Source: Parashewanella curva | GTDB taxonomy: Bacteria; Pseudomonadota; Gammaproteobacteria; Enterobacterales; Shewanellaceae | DNA: 64,000 bases | Assembly (NCBI RefSeq): GCF_003675895.1 | Contig: NZ_ML014758.1 | Coordinates: forward strand, 1-64,000 | Direction: 5' to 3' | In this document: in pieces, positions 56,210-64,000 of the stretch | How positions within the stretch are numbered: the stretch's first letter is position 1 | How the letters are laid out: every line of letters begins with the position of its first letter | Translations under genes and position numbers: made by a program | Notes under the pieces: generated by a model | What the model was told of the DNA's origin: nothing | The model's input: only the letters and a program-made list of their open reading frames with translations | Databases searched by the model: none

Positions 56210-58534
56210 ATGTCATATCAGGTGTTAGCCAGAAAATGGCGCCCTGCCACATTCGAGCAAGTCGTGGGCCAAGCTCATGTGCTACATGCTTTAGTTAATG
56301 CGCTTACCCAACAACGTCTTCACCATGCCTATTTATTTACTGGAACTCGCGGTGTAGGTAAAACCAGTTTAGCTCGCTTATTTGCTAAAGGCTTAAACTG
56401 TGAAACAGGTGTAACGGCAACGCCATGTGGACAGTGCGACAGCTGTATTGAAATCGCTCAAGGTCGATTTGTGGATTTGATTGAAGTGGATGCCGCTTCA
56501 AGAACCAAAGTCGATGATACTCGTGAAATTTTAGATAATGTTCAATATCGACCAACCCGAGGTCGTTATAAAGTTTATCTCATTGATGAAGTTCACATGC
56601 TTTCTCGTAGCAGTTTTAATGCGCTACTAAAAACGCTAGAAGAGCCGCCTGAGCACGTGAAGTTCTTATTAGCGACCACCGACCCTCAAAAATTACCTAT
56701 CACGGTATTATCTCGTTGTTTGCAGTTTAACCTGAAAAGTTTGACCCAAGAAGATATTGGCAATCAGCTAAAATATGTGCTTGAGCAAGAACAGCTCAAA
56801 CATGAGCAAGAAGCGTTAACATTATTGGCTAAAGCCGCGAATGGCAGTATGCGTGATGCATTGAGTTTAACCGATCAAGCTATTGCTTTCGGTGGTGGTG
56901 AAGTTATGCTCAAGCAAGTTCAAACCATGCTTGGAAGCATAGATGAACGTCATGTTATTGGTTTACTTCAAGCATTATGTCATGCCGACGTAAATGAATT
57001 GATGACAGAAACCGCGAAAGTGATCAGCTTTGGCGCAGAGCCAGAAGAAGTCCTCAGAAGTTTATTGGAATTGTTGCATCAAATCACGCTGACTCAGTTT
57101 GCTCCAGCCGCTTCACAGCTGTCCATGTACGCTGAGCAAATCAAAGCTTTTGCTGAGCAATTGTCGCCAGAGCAAGTACAGCTTTATTATCAAATCTTAC
57201 TTTCAGGGCGCAAAGAATTACCTTATGCGCCCGATCCAAAATCTGGATTAGAAATGGCACTGCTTAGAGCTATCGCCTTTGTGCCGCAAGCGCCTGTAAC
57301 AAAGTGGGAATCAAAACCATCAGAACAAGCACCAGTATCAGAGCCTGTTAAGATAAATGTTCCAGAAGTTGTAGCTGAGCCCGTACAAACGCAAGTAGAG
57401 CAGGCTGTTGCTCCTCAACCATCACAAGTTGAAGTGAAAGCTAACACTGAAGTTGATGAGCTAGAAGCTGAGCAAGCTTTGTTAATGAGTCAAGCTGAGA
57501 GCCAAGGTTATCAGCCTCAAATGGTTGATACTCCAGCGGGTGATATTGCAACTAATAACGGAGACATGCTAAATGCAGAGCCTCAGCTAAATGATAGCGT
57601 TACGCAAATGCCAGAGCCGTCTGTTGTTGCTGAACGAATGCAAACTGAAATGGTATCAACACCTGATCAAACTCCAATAGAGAGTGCCGTAAAATCTTCA
57701 AGCGATGATCCTCTAGATCAAATTTTACAGTCTCGTGATGCTTTATTGTTTGATTTAGAGTCTGAGCAAGGTGATGAGGACGCTCCTGCAAAAAAGGCTG
57801 AACCTCGAAGCAAACGCAGTTTGTCTGTGGAGAGGAAACCTGTAAGTGATACTAAAGAAAAACCAAATAATAGCTCCAAAGAAGTTGATGCAGTAAAAGC
57901 AGAAGCGCCAAAAGATACGCCCCCTTGGGAAGAGCCAGTTGTTGAGTCGCCAGAGGGAGAAAAATCTTCTGTTGCAACGGCTGAAGCAGCATCAAAGCCT
58001 GCTTCAGCTGAGCAAGTACAGCAAACTAACCACGAAGCTACTGAAGTTGTTGAAAAATCACAGTTACCACAAACAGAGGTTGAAGGTGATTCAACCGATT
58101 TATATTGGTACAAGCTAATGTCGCTACTAGAACTAGGTGGACGAATCAGACAGCTAGCAGTGAACTCTGTCTGTGTTCAATTTGCTGAGCAACTACAGCT
58201 ATTGCTGAAACCTGATCAGAAACACTTAGCAGCCCCAGGAGCTATTGAGCAGCTGAAGACTGAGTTAGAAAAGTATTTAGAGCAAAGTATTTCATTAGAT
58301 GTTCAAATTGGTGTTGATGATACCAAAGAAACACCGCTGGAAATCCGAAAGCGCTTTCATCGTTCATTGTTAGATGAAACAGAGCAACTACTTAATGATG
58401 ATCAGCATGTTTCTTGGTTAAAACAACATATGGGAGCAAGCTTAAACATCGATAGTTTAGGTTTTCCACGAGAAAAAATGCTTGCAAAAACTGCAAGCAT
58501 AGCCAAATTAGATTTTAATAGTGCCAAAAATTAA
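56210..58534 (+). CDS. dnaX: DNA polymerase III subunits tau and gamma
   Basis: 774 residues. AAA+ clamp-loader ATPase: Walker A GTRGVGKTS, zinc Cys in CETGVTATPCGQCDSC, Walker B YLIDEVHMLSRSSFNALLKT, and sensor/arginine finger LSRCLQF. A long acidic, Ala/Pro/Glu-rich linker (about 365-625) and a C-terminal tau-specific domain (about 630-774) follow. Tau binds the polymerase alpha and DnaB. An E. coli-like -1 frameshift signal in the linker should make gamma of about 530 residues. Confidence 0.95.
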   Translation: MSYQVLARKWRPATFEQVVGQAHVLHALVNALTQQRLHHAYLFTGTRGVGKTSLARLFAKGLNCETGVTATPCGQCDSCIEIAQGRFVDLIEVDAASRTKVDDTREILDNVQYRPTRGRYKVYLIDEVHMLSRSSFNALLKTLEEPPEHVKFLLATTDPQKLPITVLSRCLQFNLKSLTQEDIGNQLKYVLEQEQLKHEQEALTLLAKAANGSMRDALSLTDQAIAFGGGEVMLKQVQTMLGSIDERHVIGLLQALCHADVNELMTETAKVISFGAEPEEVLRSLLELLHQITLTQFAPAASQLSMYAEQIKAFAEQLSPEQVQLYYQILLSGRKELPYAPDPKSGLEMALLRAIAFVPQAPVTKWESKPSEQAPVSEPVKINVPEVVAEPVQTQVEQAVAPQPSQVEVKANTEVDELEAEQALLMSQAESQGYQPQMVDTPAGDIATNNGDMLNAEPQLNDSVTQMPEPSVVAERMQTEMVSTPDQTPIESAVKSSSDDPLDQILQSRDALLFDLESEQGDEDAPAKKAEPRSKRSLSVERKPVSDTKEKPNNSSKEVDAVKAEAPKDTPPWEEPVVESPEGEKSSVATAEAASKPASAEQVQQTNHEATEVVEKSQLPQTEVEGDSTDLYWYKLMSLLELGGRIRQLAVNSVCVQFAEQLQLLLKPDQKHLAAPGAIEQLKTELEKYLEQSISLDVQIGVDDTKETPLEIRKRFHRSLLDETEQLLNDDQHVSWLKQHMGASLNIDSLGFPREKMLAKTASIAKLDFNSAKN
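57776..57823 (+). promoter_or_regulatory. Programmed -1 ribosomal frameshift signal in dnaX
   Basis: The slippery heptamer A AAA AAG (57790-57796) is in the zero frame. A GAGGA Shine-Dalgarno-like stimulator lies 9 bases upstream (57776-57780), and a small stem (CAAAC with GTTTG, 57811-57823) lies downstream. After the shift one Gly codon is read, then TGA at 57799-57801, giving gamma. Confidence 0.8.
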
Positions 58535-58579
58535 GTAACATTGGCGACAATATGTAAACAGACCTTAGAGAAGAATTGT

Positions 58580-58912
58580 ATGTTTGGAAAAGGTGGAATG
58601 GGCAACTTAATGAAGCAAGCCCAAATGATGCAAGACAAAATGGCCAAGATGCAGGAAGAAATTGCTCGCATGGAAATGACGGGTGAAGCTGGGGCTGGTC
58701 TTGTAAAAGTAACCATGACAGGTAACCACAACGTTCGTAAAGTAGAAATTGATCCAAGCCTACTTGAAGATGACGATAAAGAAATGCTTGAAGATTTGAT
58801 TGCTGCAGCATGTAACGATGCGGCTCGCCGAGTAGAAGAAAATCAAAAAGCTAAAATGGCAGAAGTAACAGGTGGTATGCAGATGCCTCCGGGCATGAAA
58901 ATGCCGTTTTAA
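58580..58912 (+). CDS. ybaB: YbaB/EbfC nucleoid-associated protein
   Basis: 110 residues from ATG 58580. Start [20 protein letters not shown], then [20 protein letters not shown], and a Met/Pro-rich tail ([11 protein letters not shown]) are the family hallmarks. It binds DNA as a dimer. In most relatives recR follows, but here it is followed by a terminator, an inverted-repeat element and cysJ. Confidence 0.9.
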   Translation: MFGKGGMGNLMKQAQMMQDKMAKMQEEIARMEMTGEAGAGLVKVTMTGNHNVRKVEIDPSLLEDDDKEMLEDLIAAACNDAARRVEENQKAKMAEVTGGMQMPPGMKMPF

Positions 58913-58930
58913 ATTCAAGCCCTTTAAAAT

Positions 58931-58953
58931 AGCGCCTTTGGGCGCTTTTTTTT
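58931..58953 (+). terminator. Terminator after ybaB
   Basis: AGCGCC and GGCGCT (58931-58936, 58941-58946) with a 4-base loop are followed by seven T residues. Confidence 0.85.
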
Positions 58954-58958
58954 ATCTT

Positions 58959-59118
58959 ATACCGTTCACATCAATTAACTGTGTTATAGGGAAGCATTAG
59001 CGAAGGAAATACAAGGCGCAATGACGAATCATAGCCTTAGCTATGGTAAGGAATTGCAACGATGTAGTTGCAAAGCTAAGGCTTTAACTAAGACATAGTT
59101 AATTGGTACGAACGGTAT
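58959..59118. mobile_element. MITE-like element (about 160 bp)
   Basis: Imperfect terminal inverted repeats of about 27 bp begin ATACCGTTC and end GAACGGTAT; the inner parts are TCAATTAACTGTGT and ACATAGTTAATTG. The interior has no coding capacity and further partial dyads. Non-coding, short, with matching ends: a miniature inverted-repeat element mobilised in trans is the best explanation. No target duplication is evident. Confidence 0.6.
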
Positions 59119-59324
59119 TAGACATAAGGCCTGACTTAGTTGACAAGAACAAACGCAACCAGTCTGGTTTTCATTGTGTTCAAATTATAAGTTCCGCAGG
59201 TCAACCCTTAATCAGCACAACTTTTAACCTTACTAAAAGTTATAAAATATACTTATCTATTATTTTTGAATATTTATCTAGGCCGTTAATCTGGCACGTC
59301 ATACTGTATAAGGAACGTCGTGCC
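59119..59324. other. Region upstream of cysJ
   Basis: About 200 bases without a supported gene; the open frame there (from 59103) is simply the upstream extension of cysJ. It should contain the cys promoter and a CysB site, but neither could be assigned. Confidence 0.4.
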
Positions 59325-61136
59325 ATGTCACTCAAGGAAATATCGGCTATAGCCAGTCCTCTCACGGATCAGCAGATCCGTAAACTGCGGCAGGCAACCG
59401 CTGAATTAACGTCACAGCAGATGGTGTGGCTAAGCGGGTATTTATGGGGTTTAAGTCAACCTCAACTAACGGGGCAGCAACAGATAGAACAACAAGCTGC
59501 TATGGCTGATCAACCCGCAAGTAAACTCACTATCATTTATGCCTCCCAAACAGGTAATGCTAAGGGCGTTGCCGAAACTCTGAAAGAAGAGGCGATTGCC
59601 ACAGGTGTGGTCGTGGAATGTTTTGCCGCTGGGGATTACAAAGGTAAGAATTTGTCGAAGGAAAGCCATGTCATTATTGTTGCTTCCACCCATGGTTAGG
59701 GAGAAGCACCAGATGATGCCATTGCATTGCATGAGTTTTTGCAATCAAAGAAAGCTCCGAAGTTGTCGAAGCTGAAATATGCGGTGATTGGCCTGGGTGA
59801 TTCCAGTTACGAGTTTTTCTGTCAGACAGCTAAAGATTTTGATAACTACCTCTCAAAACTCGGTGCCGTACCAATGCTGCCGCGATTGGATTGTGATGTT
59901 GATTACGATGTACCGGCCGCCGAATGGCGACAACAGGCTTTGGGTAAAGTTAAGCAAACCTTATCAACTGATGATGCCAATGAGGTACAGCTTCCGCTTA
60001 ACCACGAGTCCCCCGTGGTATCTGCTTATACTAAGCAAAATCCATATTCGGCAACCTTACTGACTAATCAGAAAATTACAGGTTGTCATTCCAGCAAGGA
60101 CGTCCGTCATATTGAAATTGATCTACAGGGCTCTAATTTGAGTTATCAACCGGGTGACGCTCTGGGCGTTTGGTATGAAAATGATCCTGCTTTAGCCGAT
60201 GTTGTCACCACACATGTCGGCCTGGATGGTTCTGAGATTGTTGAGGTGGACGGAGAGCATTTATCGCTGAAACAGGCGTTGATCAGCAAATTTGAAATTA
60301 CCGCCGCTAATCCTCAACTGGTAACTCGATTTATAGAGCTTACTGGAAGTAAAAAGCTCGCCAAGTTACTAGAAGATAAAGACAAGCTGCGCCGTTATGC
60401 TGGTGAGCATCAGGTGGTTGATGTGCTGGCTGAAGATAAAACTAAACTTACGCCAGAGCAGCTTATCGGTTTGCTACGCAGGCTGACTCCACGTCTATAT
60501 TCAATTGCTTCCAGTCAGGAAGAAGTGGGTGAAGAAGTTCACCTGACTGTAGGGGCTGTAGAGTACGAGTATGGCGATGATATTCGACAAGGCGGGGCAT
60601 CCGGTTATCTTTCCCGTCGCCTTGAGGAAGGTGGAGAGGTGAAAGTCTTTGTAGAGCCTAATAGTAATTTCAAGTTACCCGCTGATGATAGTACCCCTGT
60701 GATCATGATTGGCCCCGGCACTGGTATTGCACCGTTTCGCGCTTTTGTTCAAGAACGGGATAACCGAGATGCGCTCAGTCAGAACTGGTTATTCTTTGGT
60801 GACAGAACATTTACCGAAGATTTCCTCTATCAAGTTGAATGGCAGAAGTTCCTCAAATCTGGAGTGCTTACTCAGATGGATGTGGCGTTTAGCCGTGATC
60901 AACCGGAAAAGCTCTATGTTCAACACCGAATTTTAGAACAGGGTGAGCAAGTATGGCAGTGGTTACAGGAAGGGGCACATGTTTACGTTTGCGGCGATGC
61001 AAACCATATGGCGAAAGATGTCCACGAAGCCCTTATTACAGTTGTTGAGCTACAGGGTCAACAAAACCGTGAACAGGCGGAGCAGTATTTGAACGATCTT
61101 CGCAAGAACAAACGTTATCAAAGGGACGTGTACTAA
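59325..61136 (+). pseudogene. cysJ: Sulfite reductase flavoprotein subunit, interrupted by an in-frame amber codon
   Basis: 603 codons from ATG 59325 behind AAGGAAC. Flavodoxin-like FMN domain ([40 protein letters not shown]), FAD and NADPH-binding domain ([46 protein letters not shown]). TAG at 59697-59699 interrupts STHG-x-GEAPDDA, where homologues have Glu (GAG), so a single base change explains it. Both sides are in the same frame and otherwise intact. Either the gene is inactivated, the amber is suppressed, or it is a sequencing error. Confidence 0.85.
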
Positions 61137-62842
61137 TGAGTGAAAAAAAATTATCAGATAATGAACGCATGAAGCGTGAAAGTAACTTCTTGCGTGGCAC
61201 TATTGTCGACGGCTTAGCTGACCGCATGACTGGTGGTTTTTCTGCGGATAACTTTCAACTTATTCGCTTTCACGGTATGTATCAGCAAGATGATCGTGAT
61301 GTTCGTGCAGAGAGAGCCAAACAAAAGCTTGAGCCTATACACAATGTCATGCTGCGTGCGCGGATGCCGGGGGGAATCATTACCCCGACACAGTGGTTGG
61401 CGATAGATAAATTTGCAGAAGAGCACTCATTATATGGCAGTATTCGTTTAACTACCCGCCAGACATTTCAGTTTCATGGTGTTTTAAAGCCCAATATCAA
61501 GCTAATGCATCAGACGTTGAATCAAATAGGAATTGATTCTATCGCCACCGCAGGGGATGTGAACCGCAATGTATTGTGCACATCTAATCCAGTAGAGTCG
61601 GAGCTGCATCAGGAAGCCTATGAATGGGCGAAAAAGATCAGCGAGCACCTGCTGCTAAAAACCAGAGCTTATGCCGAGATCTGGCTCGATGGCGAGAAGC
61701 TGGAGACCACAGATGAAGAGCCGATTTTAGGTAATACTTATCTTCCTCGAAAGTTCAAAACAACCGTGGTGCTCCCACCACAAAATGATGTTGATGTGCA
61801 CGCGAATGATCTTAACTTCGTTGCGATTGCCGAGCAAGGAAAGCTGGTGGGCTTCAATGTTTTGGTTGGCGGTGGCTTGGCGATGACCCACGGTGATAAG
61901 TCCACATATCCGCGCAAAGCTGATGATTTTGGATTTATACCTTTGGAGAATACTCTTGATATAGCTGCCGCAGTAGTAACGACTCAACGAGATTGGGGCA
62001 ACCGTTCTAACCGGAAAAACGCTAAAACCAAGTACACGTTAGATCGTGTCGGAGTTGACGTCTTTAAAGCTGAAGTCGAAAAACGGGCTGGAATTGTGTT
62101 TACTCAGAGTCGCCCTTATGAGTTTACAGGAAGAGGTGATCGATTTGGTTGGGTCGAAGGCATTGATGGTAAGCATCACCTGACTCTGTTTATCGAAAAC
62201 GGTCGTTTGTTGGATTATCTCGGCAAGCCACTTAAAACGGGTGTTGCTGAAATAGCAAAAGTTCATAAGGGTGATTTTAGGATGACCGCCAACCAAAATC
62301 TGATTGTGGCGGGCGTAGATGCGAAAGATAAAAAACAAATCGAAAACATCGCGCGTGAGTATGGCTTACTCGATAACCGCGTCAGTGAACAGCGAAAAAA
62401 TTCAATGGCATGTGTTTCCTTTCCAACTTGTCCACTTGCCATGGCTGAAGCAGAGCGGTTTTTACCTGAGTTCGTCACAGATGTAGAAAGAGTTTTGGGC
62501 AAACATGGCTTAGGTCAGGATGAAAACATAATCTTGCGTGTCACTGGCTGTCCTAATGGTTGTGGAAGAGCGATGTTGGCCGAGATTGGTTTGGTGGGTA
62601 AAGCACCGGGGCGATATAACCTGCACATTGGTGGTAACCGTAGTGGAACACGAATACCTAAGATGTACCGCGAAAACATCACGGTAGCACAAATTACGGA
62701 AGAGATTGATTTGTTAGTTGGTCGTTGGGCTGTTGAGCGTGAGTCAGGGGAAGATTTTGGTGACTTTACCATCCGCGCCGAAATCATTGAGCCAGTTCTA
62801 GTATCTAAAAGGGATTTCTATGCCCAATTTCGAATTGTCTGA
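61136..62842 (+). CDS. cysI: Sulfite reductase hemoprotein subunit
   Basis: 568 residues, close to the 570 of E. coli. Substrate-binding [12 protein letters not shown] and [15 protein letters not shown] blocks, and the siroheme/4Fe-4S Cys: C-x5-C in [17 protein letters not shown] and C-x3-C in [11 protein letters not shown]. It reduces sulfite to sulfide with electrons from CysJ. The start overlaps the cysJ stop by one base, so its translation may depend on reading through cysJ. Confidence 0.95.
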   Translation: MSEKKLSDNERMKRESNFLRGTIVDGLADRMTGGFSADNFQLIRFHGMYQQDDRDVRAERAKQKLEPIHNVMLRARMPGGIITPTQWLAIDKFAEEHSLYGSIRLTTRQTFQFHGVLKPNIKLMHQTLNQIGIDSIATAGDVNRNVLCTSNPVESELHQEAYEWAKKISEHLLLKTRAYAEIWLDGEKLETTDEEPILGNTYLPRKFKTTVVLPPQNDVDVHANDLNFVAIAEQGKLVGFNVLVGGGLAMTHGDKSTYPRKADDFGFIPLENTLDIAAAVVTTQRDWGNRSNRKNAKTKYTLDRVGVDVFKAEVEKRAGIVFTQSRPYEFTGRGDRFGWVEGIDGKHHLTLFIENGRLLDYLGKPLKTGVAEIAKVHKGDFRMTANQNLIVAGVDAKDKKQIENIAREYGLLDNRVSEQRKNSMACVSFPTCPLAMAEAERFLPEFVTDVERVLGKHGLGQDENIILRVTGCPNGCGRAMLAEIGLVGKAPGRYNLHIGGNRSGTRIPKMYRENITVAQITEEIDLLVGRWAVERESGEDFGDFTIRAEIIEPVLVSKRDFYAQFRIV

Positions 62843-63581
62843 ACTGCGACAACAGAATAAAGAGGAACAGATCCTCCAATTGGCCGAAATTAATACTGAG
62901 TTGGAAGCGCTATCTGCAGAAGAACGCATCCGCTGGGCACTGGATAATCTACATGGTGAGTTTGCGCTGGCATCCAGCTTTGGGATCCAATCGGCTGTCA
63001 TGCTTCATATGGCTACCCAGATAAAACCAGATATTCCGATAATTTTGACCGATACCGGCTATCTGTTCCCAGAAACTTATCAGTTTATCGATAACTTAAC
63101 TGCACGATTGTCGCTGGATCTGCGTGTCTATCGTGCTGAATCGTCGCCAGCATGGCAGGAAGCACGCTTTGGCAAGTTATGGGATAAAGGCGTAGAGGGA
63201 TTAAAGACGTATAACCGCCTTAATAAGGTAGAGCCGATGAGGCGGGCGTTAGATGAGTTGAATGTTGGAACTTGGTTCTCTGGCTTGCGGCGTGAACAGT
63301 CAGAATCGCGTGCGACCTTACCGATCTTGGCTGTTCAGAATGGCTTGTTTAAGTTCCTGCCACTGATTGATTGGAGTAACAAAAAGGTTCATCAGTATCT
63401 AAGCACTCATGAGCTGCCTTACCACCCTCTCTGGGAAAAGGGCTATTTGTCAGTTGGTGATACCCATACTACCCGCAAGTGGGAGCAAGGTATGAAGGAG
63501 GAAGACACTCGTTTTTTCGGACTCAAGCGCGAGTGTGGCCTCCATGAAAATGACGGCGAATATGATGGCTCGGGGATTTAA
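62820..63581 (+). CDS. cysH: PAPS reductase
   Basis: 253 residues. [20 protein letters not shown] (PP-loop), [31 protein letters not shown] and the catalytic C-terminal KRECGLHE motif identify CysH. It reduces 3'-phosphoadenylyl sulfate to sulfite using thioredoxin. No additional Cys pair for a 4Fe-4S cluster is present, so it is the PAPS type rather than APS. It overlaps cysI by 23 bases. Confidence 0.95.
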   Translation: MPNFELSELRQQNKEEQILQLAEINTELEALSAEERIRWALDNLHGEFALASSFGIQSAVMLHMATQIKPDIPIILTDTGYLFPETYQFIDNLTARLSLDLRVYRAESSPAWQEARFGKLWDKGVEGLKTYNRLNKVEPMRRALDELNVGTWFSGLRREQSESRATLPILAVQNGLFKFLPLIDWSNKKVHQYLSTHELPYHPLWEKGYLSVGDTHTTRKWEQGMKEEDTRFFGLKRECGLHENDGEYDGSGI

Positions 63582-63591
63582 GGATTTTTAA

Positions 63592-64000
63592 ATGGACTAC
63601 TTACCCATTTTTGCAGATTTGAAACACCGACCTTGCTTAGTAGTGGGTGGAGGCGAAGTGGCATGGCGTAAAGCGCGGATGTTGTTAAAGGCGGGCGCGG
63701 AAGTTCGTGTCATTGCGTGCGAAGTTAATGAGGAGTTTAAACAAGCCTTGCAGGCTGATGAGATCTCCTTGCTGTCCCAAGAGTTTTCCCCTGCCAATTT
63801 GGATGGGATTTTTTTGGCTATTGCCGCCACTGATAGTAAGACGGTTAATGCGCTTGTTTATCAATCTGCCAACCAGCGTCAGGTGTTGGTGAATGTTGTT
63901 GATGATACTAAGCGTTGCAGCTTTATTGTTCCTTCTATCGTTGATCGTTCTCCCATCATTGTGGCGATTTCCTCTTCCGGTCGAGCGCCGGTTCTTGCTC
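63592..64000 (+). CDS. cysG: Siroheme synthase CysG, N-terminal part (cut by window edge)
   Basis: 136 codons are visible from ATG 63592 behind AAGGATTTTT. The NAD-binding start [20 protein letters not shown], then [20 protein letters not shown], and the ferrochelatase part ([20 protein letters not shown]) match CysG, precorrin-2 dehydrogenase/ferrochelatase. It makes siroheme, the cofactor of CysI, which explains its place in the operon. The methyltransferase half lies outside the window if present. Confidence 0.9.
   Translation, partial: MDYLPIFADLKHRPCLVVGGGEVAWRKARMLLKAGAEVRVIACEVNEEFKQALQADEISLLSQEFSPANLDGIFLAIAATDSKTVNALVYQSANQRQVLVNVVDDTKRCSFIVPSIVDRSPIIVAISSSGRAPVLA

Noticed and set aside
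57718..58113. Minus-strand frame of 131 aa inside dnaX
   Set aside because: It is a shadow of the low-complexity linker of dnaX; composition reflects the Glu/Ala-rich sense strand.
1..64000. rRNA, tRNA or CRISPR loci
   Set aside because: None was recognised by reading the sequence; a dedicated tRNA or CRISPR search was not possible here.

Overview
The window is a piece of a marine-type gammaproteobacterial chromosome. The genes yecM, dusC, dnaX-ybaB, apt, glsA, a DUF2986 protein, a DUF5062 protein and cysJIHG, with moderate-to-low GC, suggest a Shewanella- or Vibrio-like host; this is inferred from gene content, not from a marker gene. An integrated, apparently complete tailed prophage of about 43 kb fills its centre.

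Left flank (1-3647): the C-terminal end of an IS66-family transposase, a large secreted subtilisin-like protease on the minus strand, and a small DUF5062 gene. The displaced native last codons of yecM lie at 3626-3667.

Prophage (3648-46490): it is bounded by a 20-bp perfect direct repeat lying in the 3' end of yecM, and the phage supplies a new C-terminus for YecM. From left to right: a secreted DUF4124 protein at the edge; a leftward early operon (4.3-8.4 kb) with an Acb2-type anti-CBASS sponge, a MazG-like nucleotide hydrolase and an Orn-like exonuclease; a small-gene control block (8.4-10.1 kb) with palindromic operators, a ribbon-helix-helix-like protein, an HTH protein and two tiny membrane proteins; a degenerate tyrosine recombinase; a second leftward block (10.3-11.8 kb) with a PrtN-like activator; a rightward cassette of membrane proteins behind a LexA-type box (12.0-13.0 kb); two XRE repressors and a Cro-like gene (13.1-14.3 kb); a lambda O/P-like replication module with four iterons and an A-rich tract inside the O-like gene (16.1-17.5 kb); a second tyrosine recombinase; late regulators; a lysis cassette (SAR endolysin, nested Rz/Rz1, holin); a head module (TerS, lambda-type TerL, gpW, lambda-type portal, a ClpP-like protease fused to a Mu gpT-like capsid, DUF2190); a long-tail module with a 1154-aa tape measure; tail-tip proteins and collagen-like fibres; and a minus-strand integrase beside the right att site.

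Right flank (46491-64000): yecM, a hypothetical gene, a voltage-gated potassium channel with a C-terminal zinc ribbon, a MATE transporter, DUF2986, dusC, and an HvfA/HvfB/HvfC (bufferin-type) RiPP operon whose precursor carries 14 EGKCG motifs in seven tandem units. Then come a 41-codon gene under a perfect FNR-type box, glsA, a DUF454 gene, apt, dnaX with an E. coli-like programmed -1 frameshift signal, and ybaB. A roughly 160-bp MITE-like inverted-repeat element then separates ybaB from a cysJIHG sulfate-assimilation cluster. cysJ carries an in-frame amber codon, and cysG runs off the right edge.
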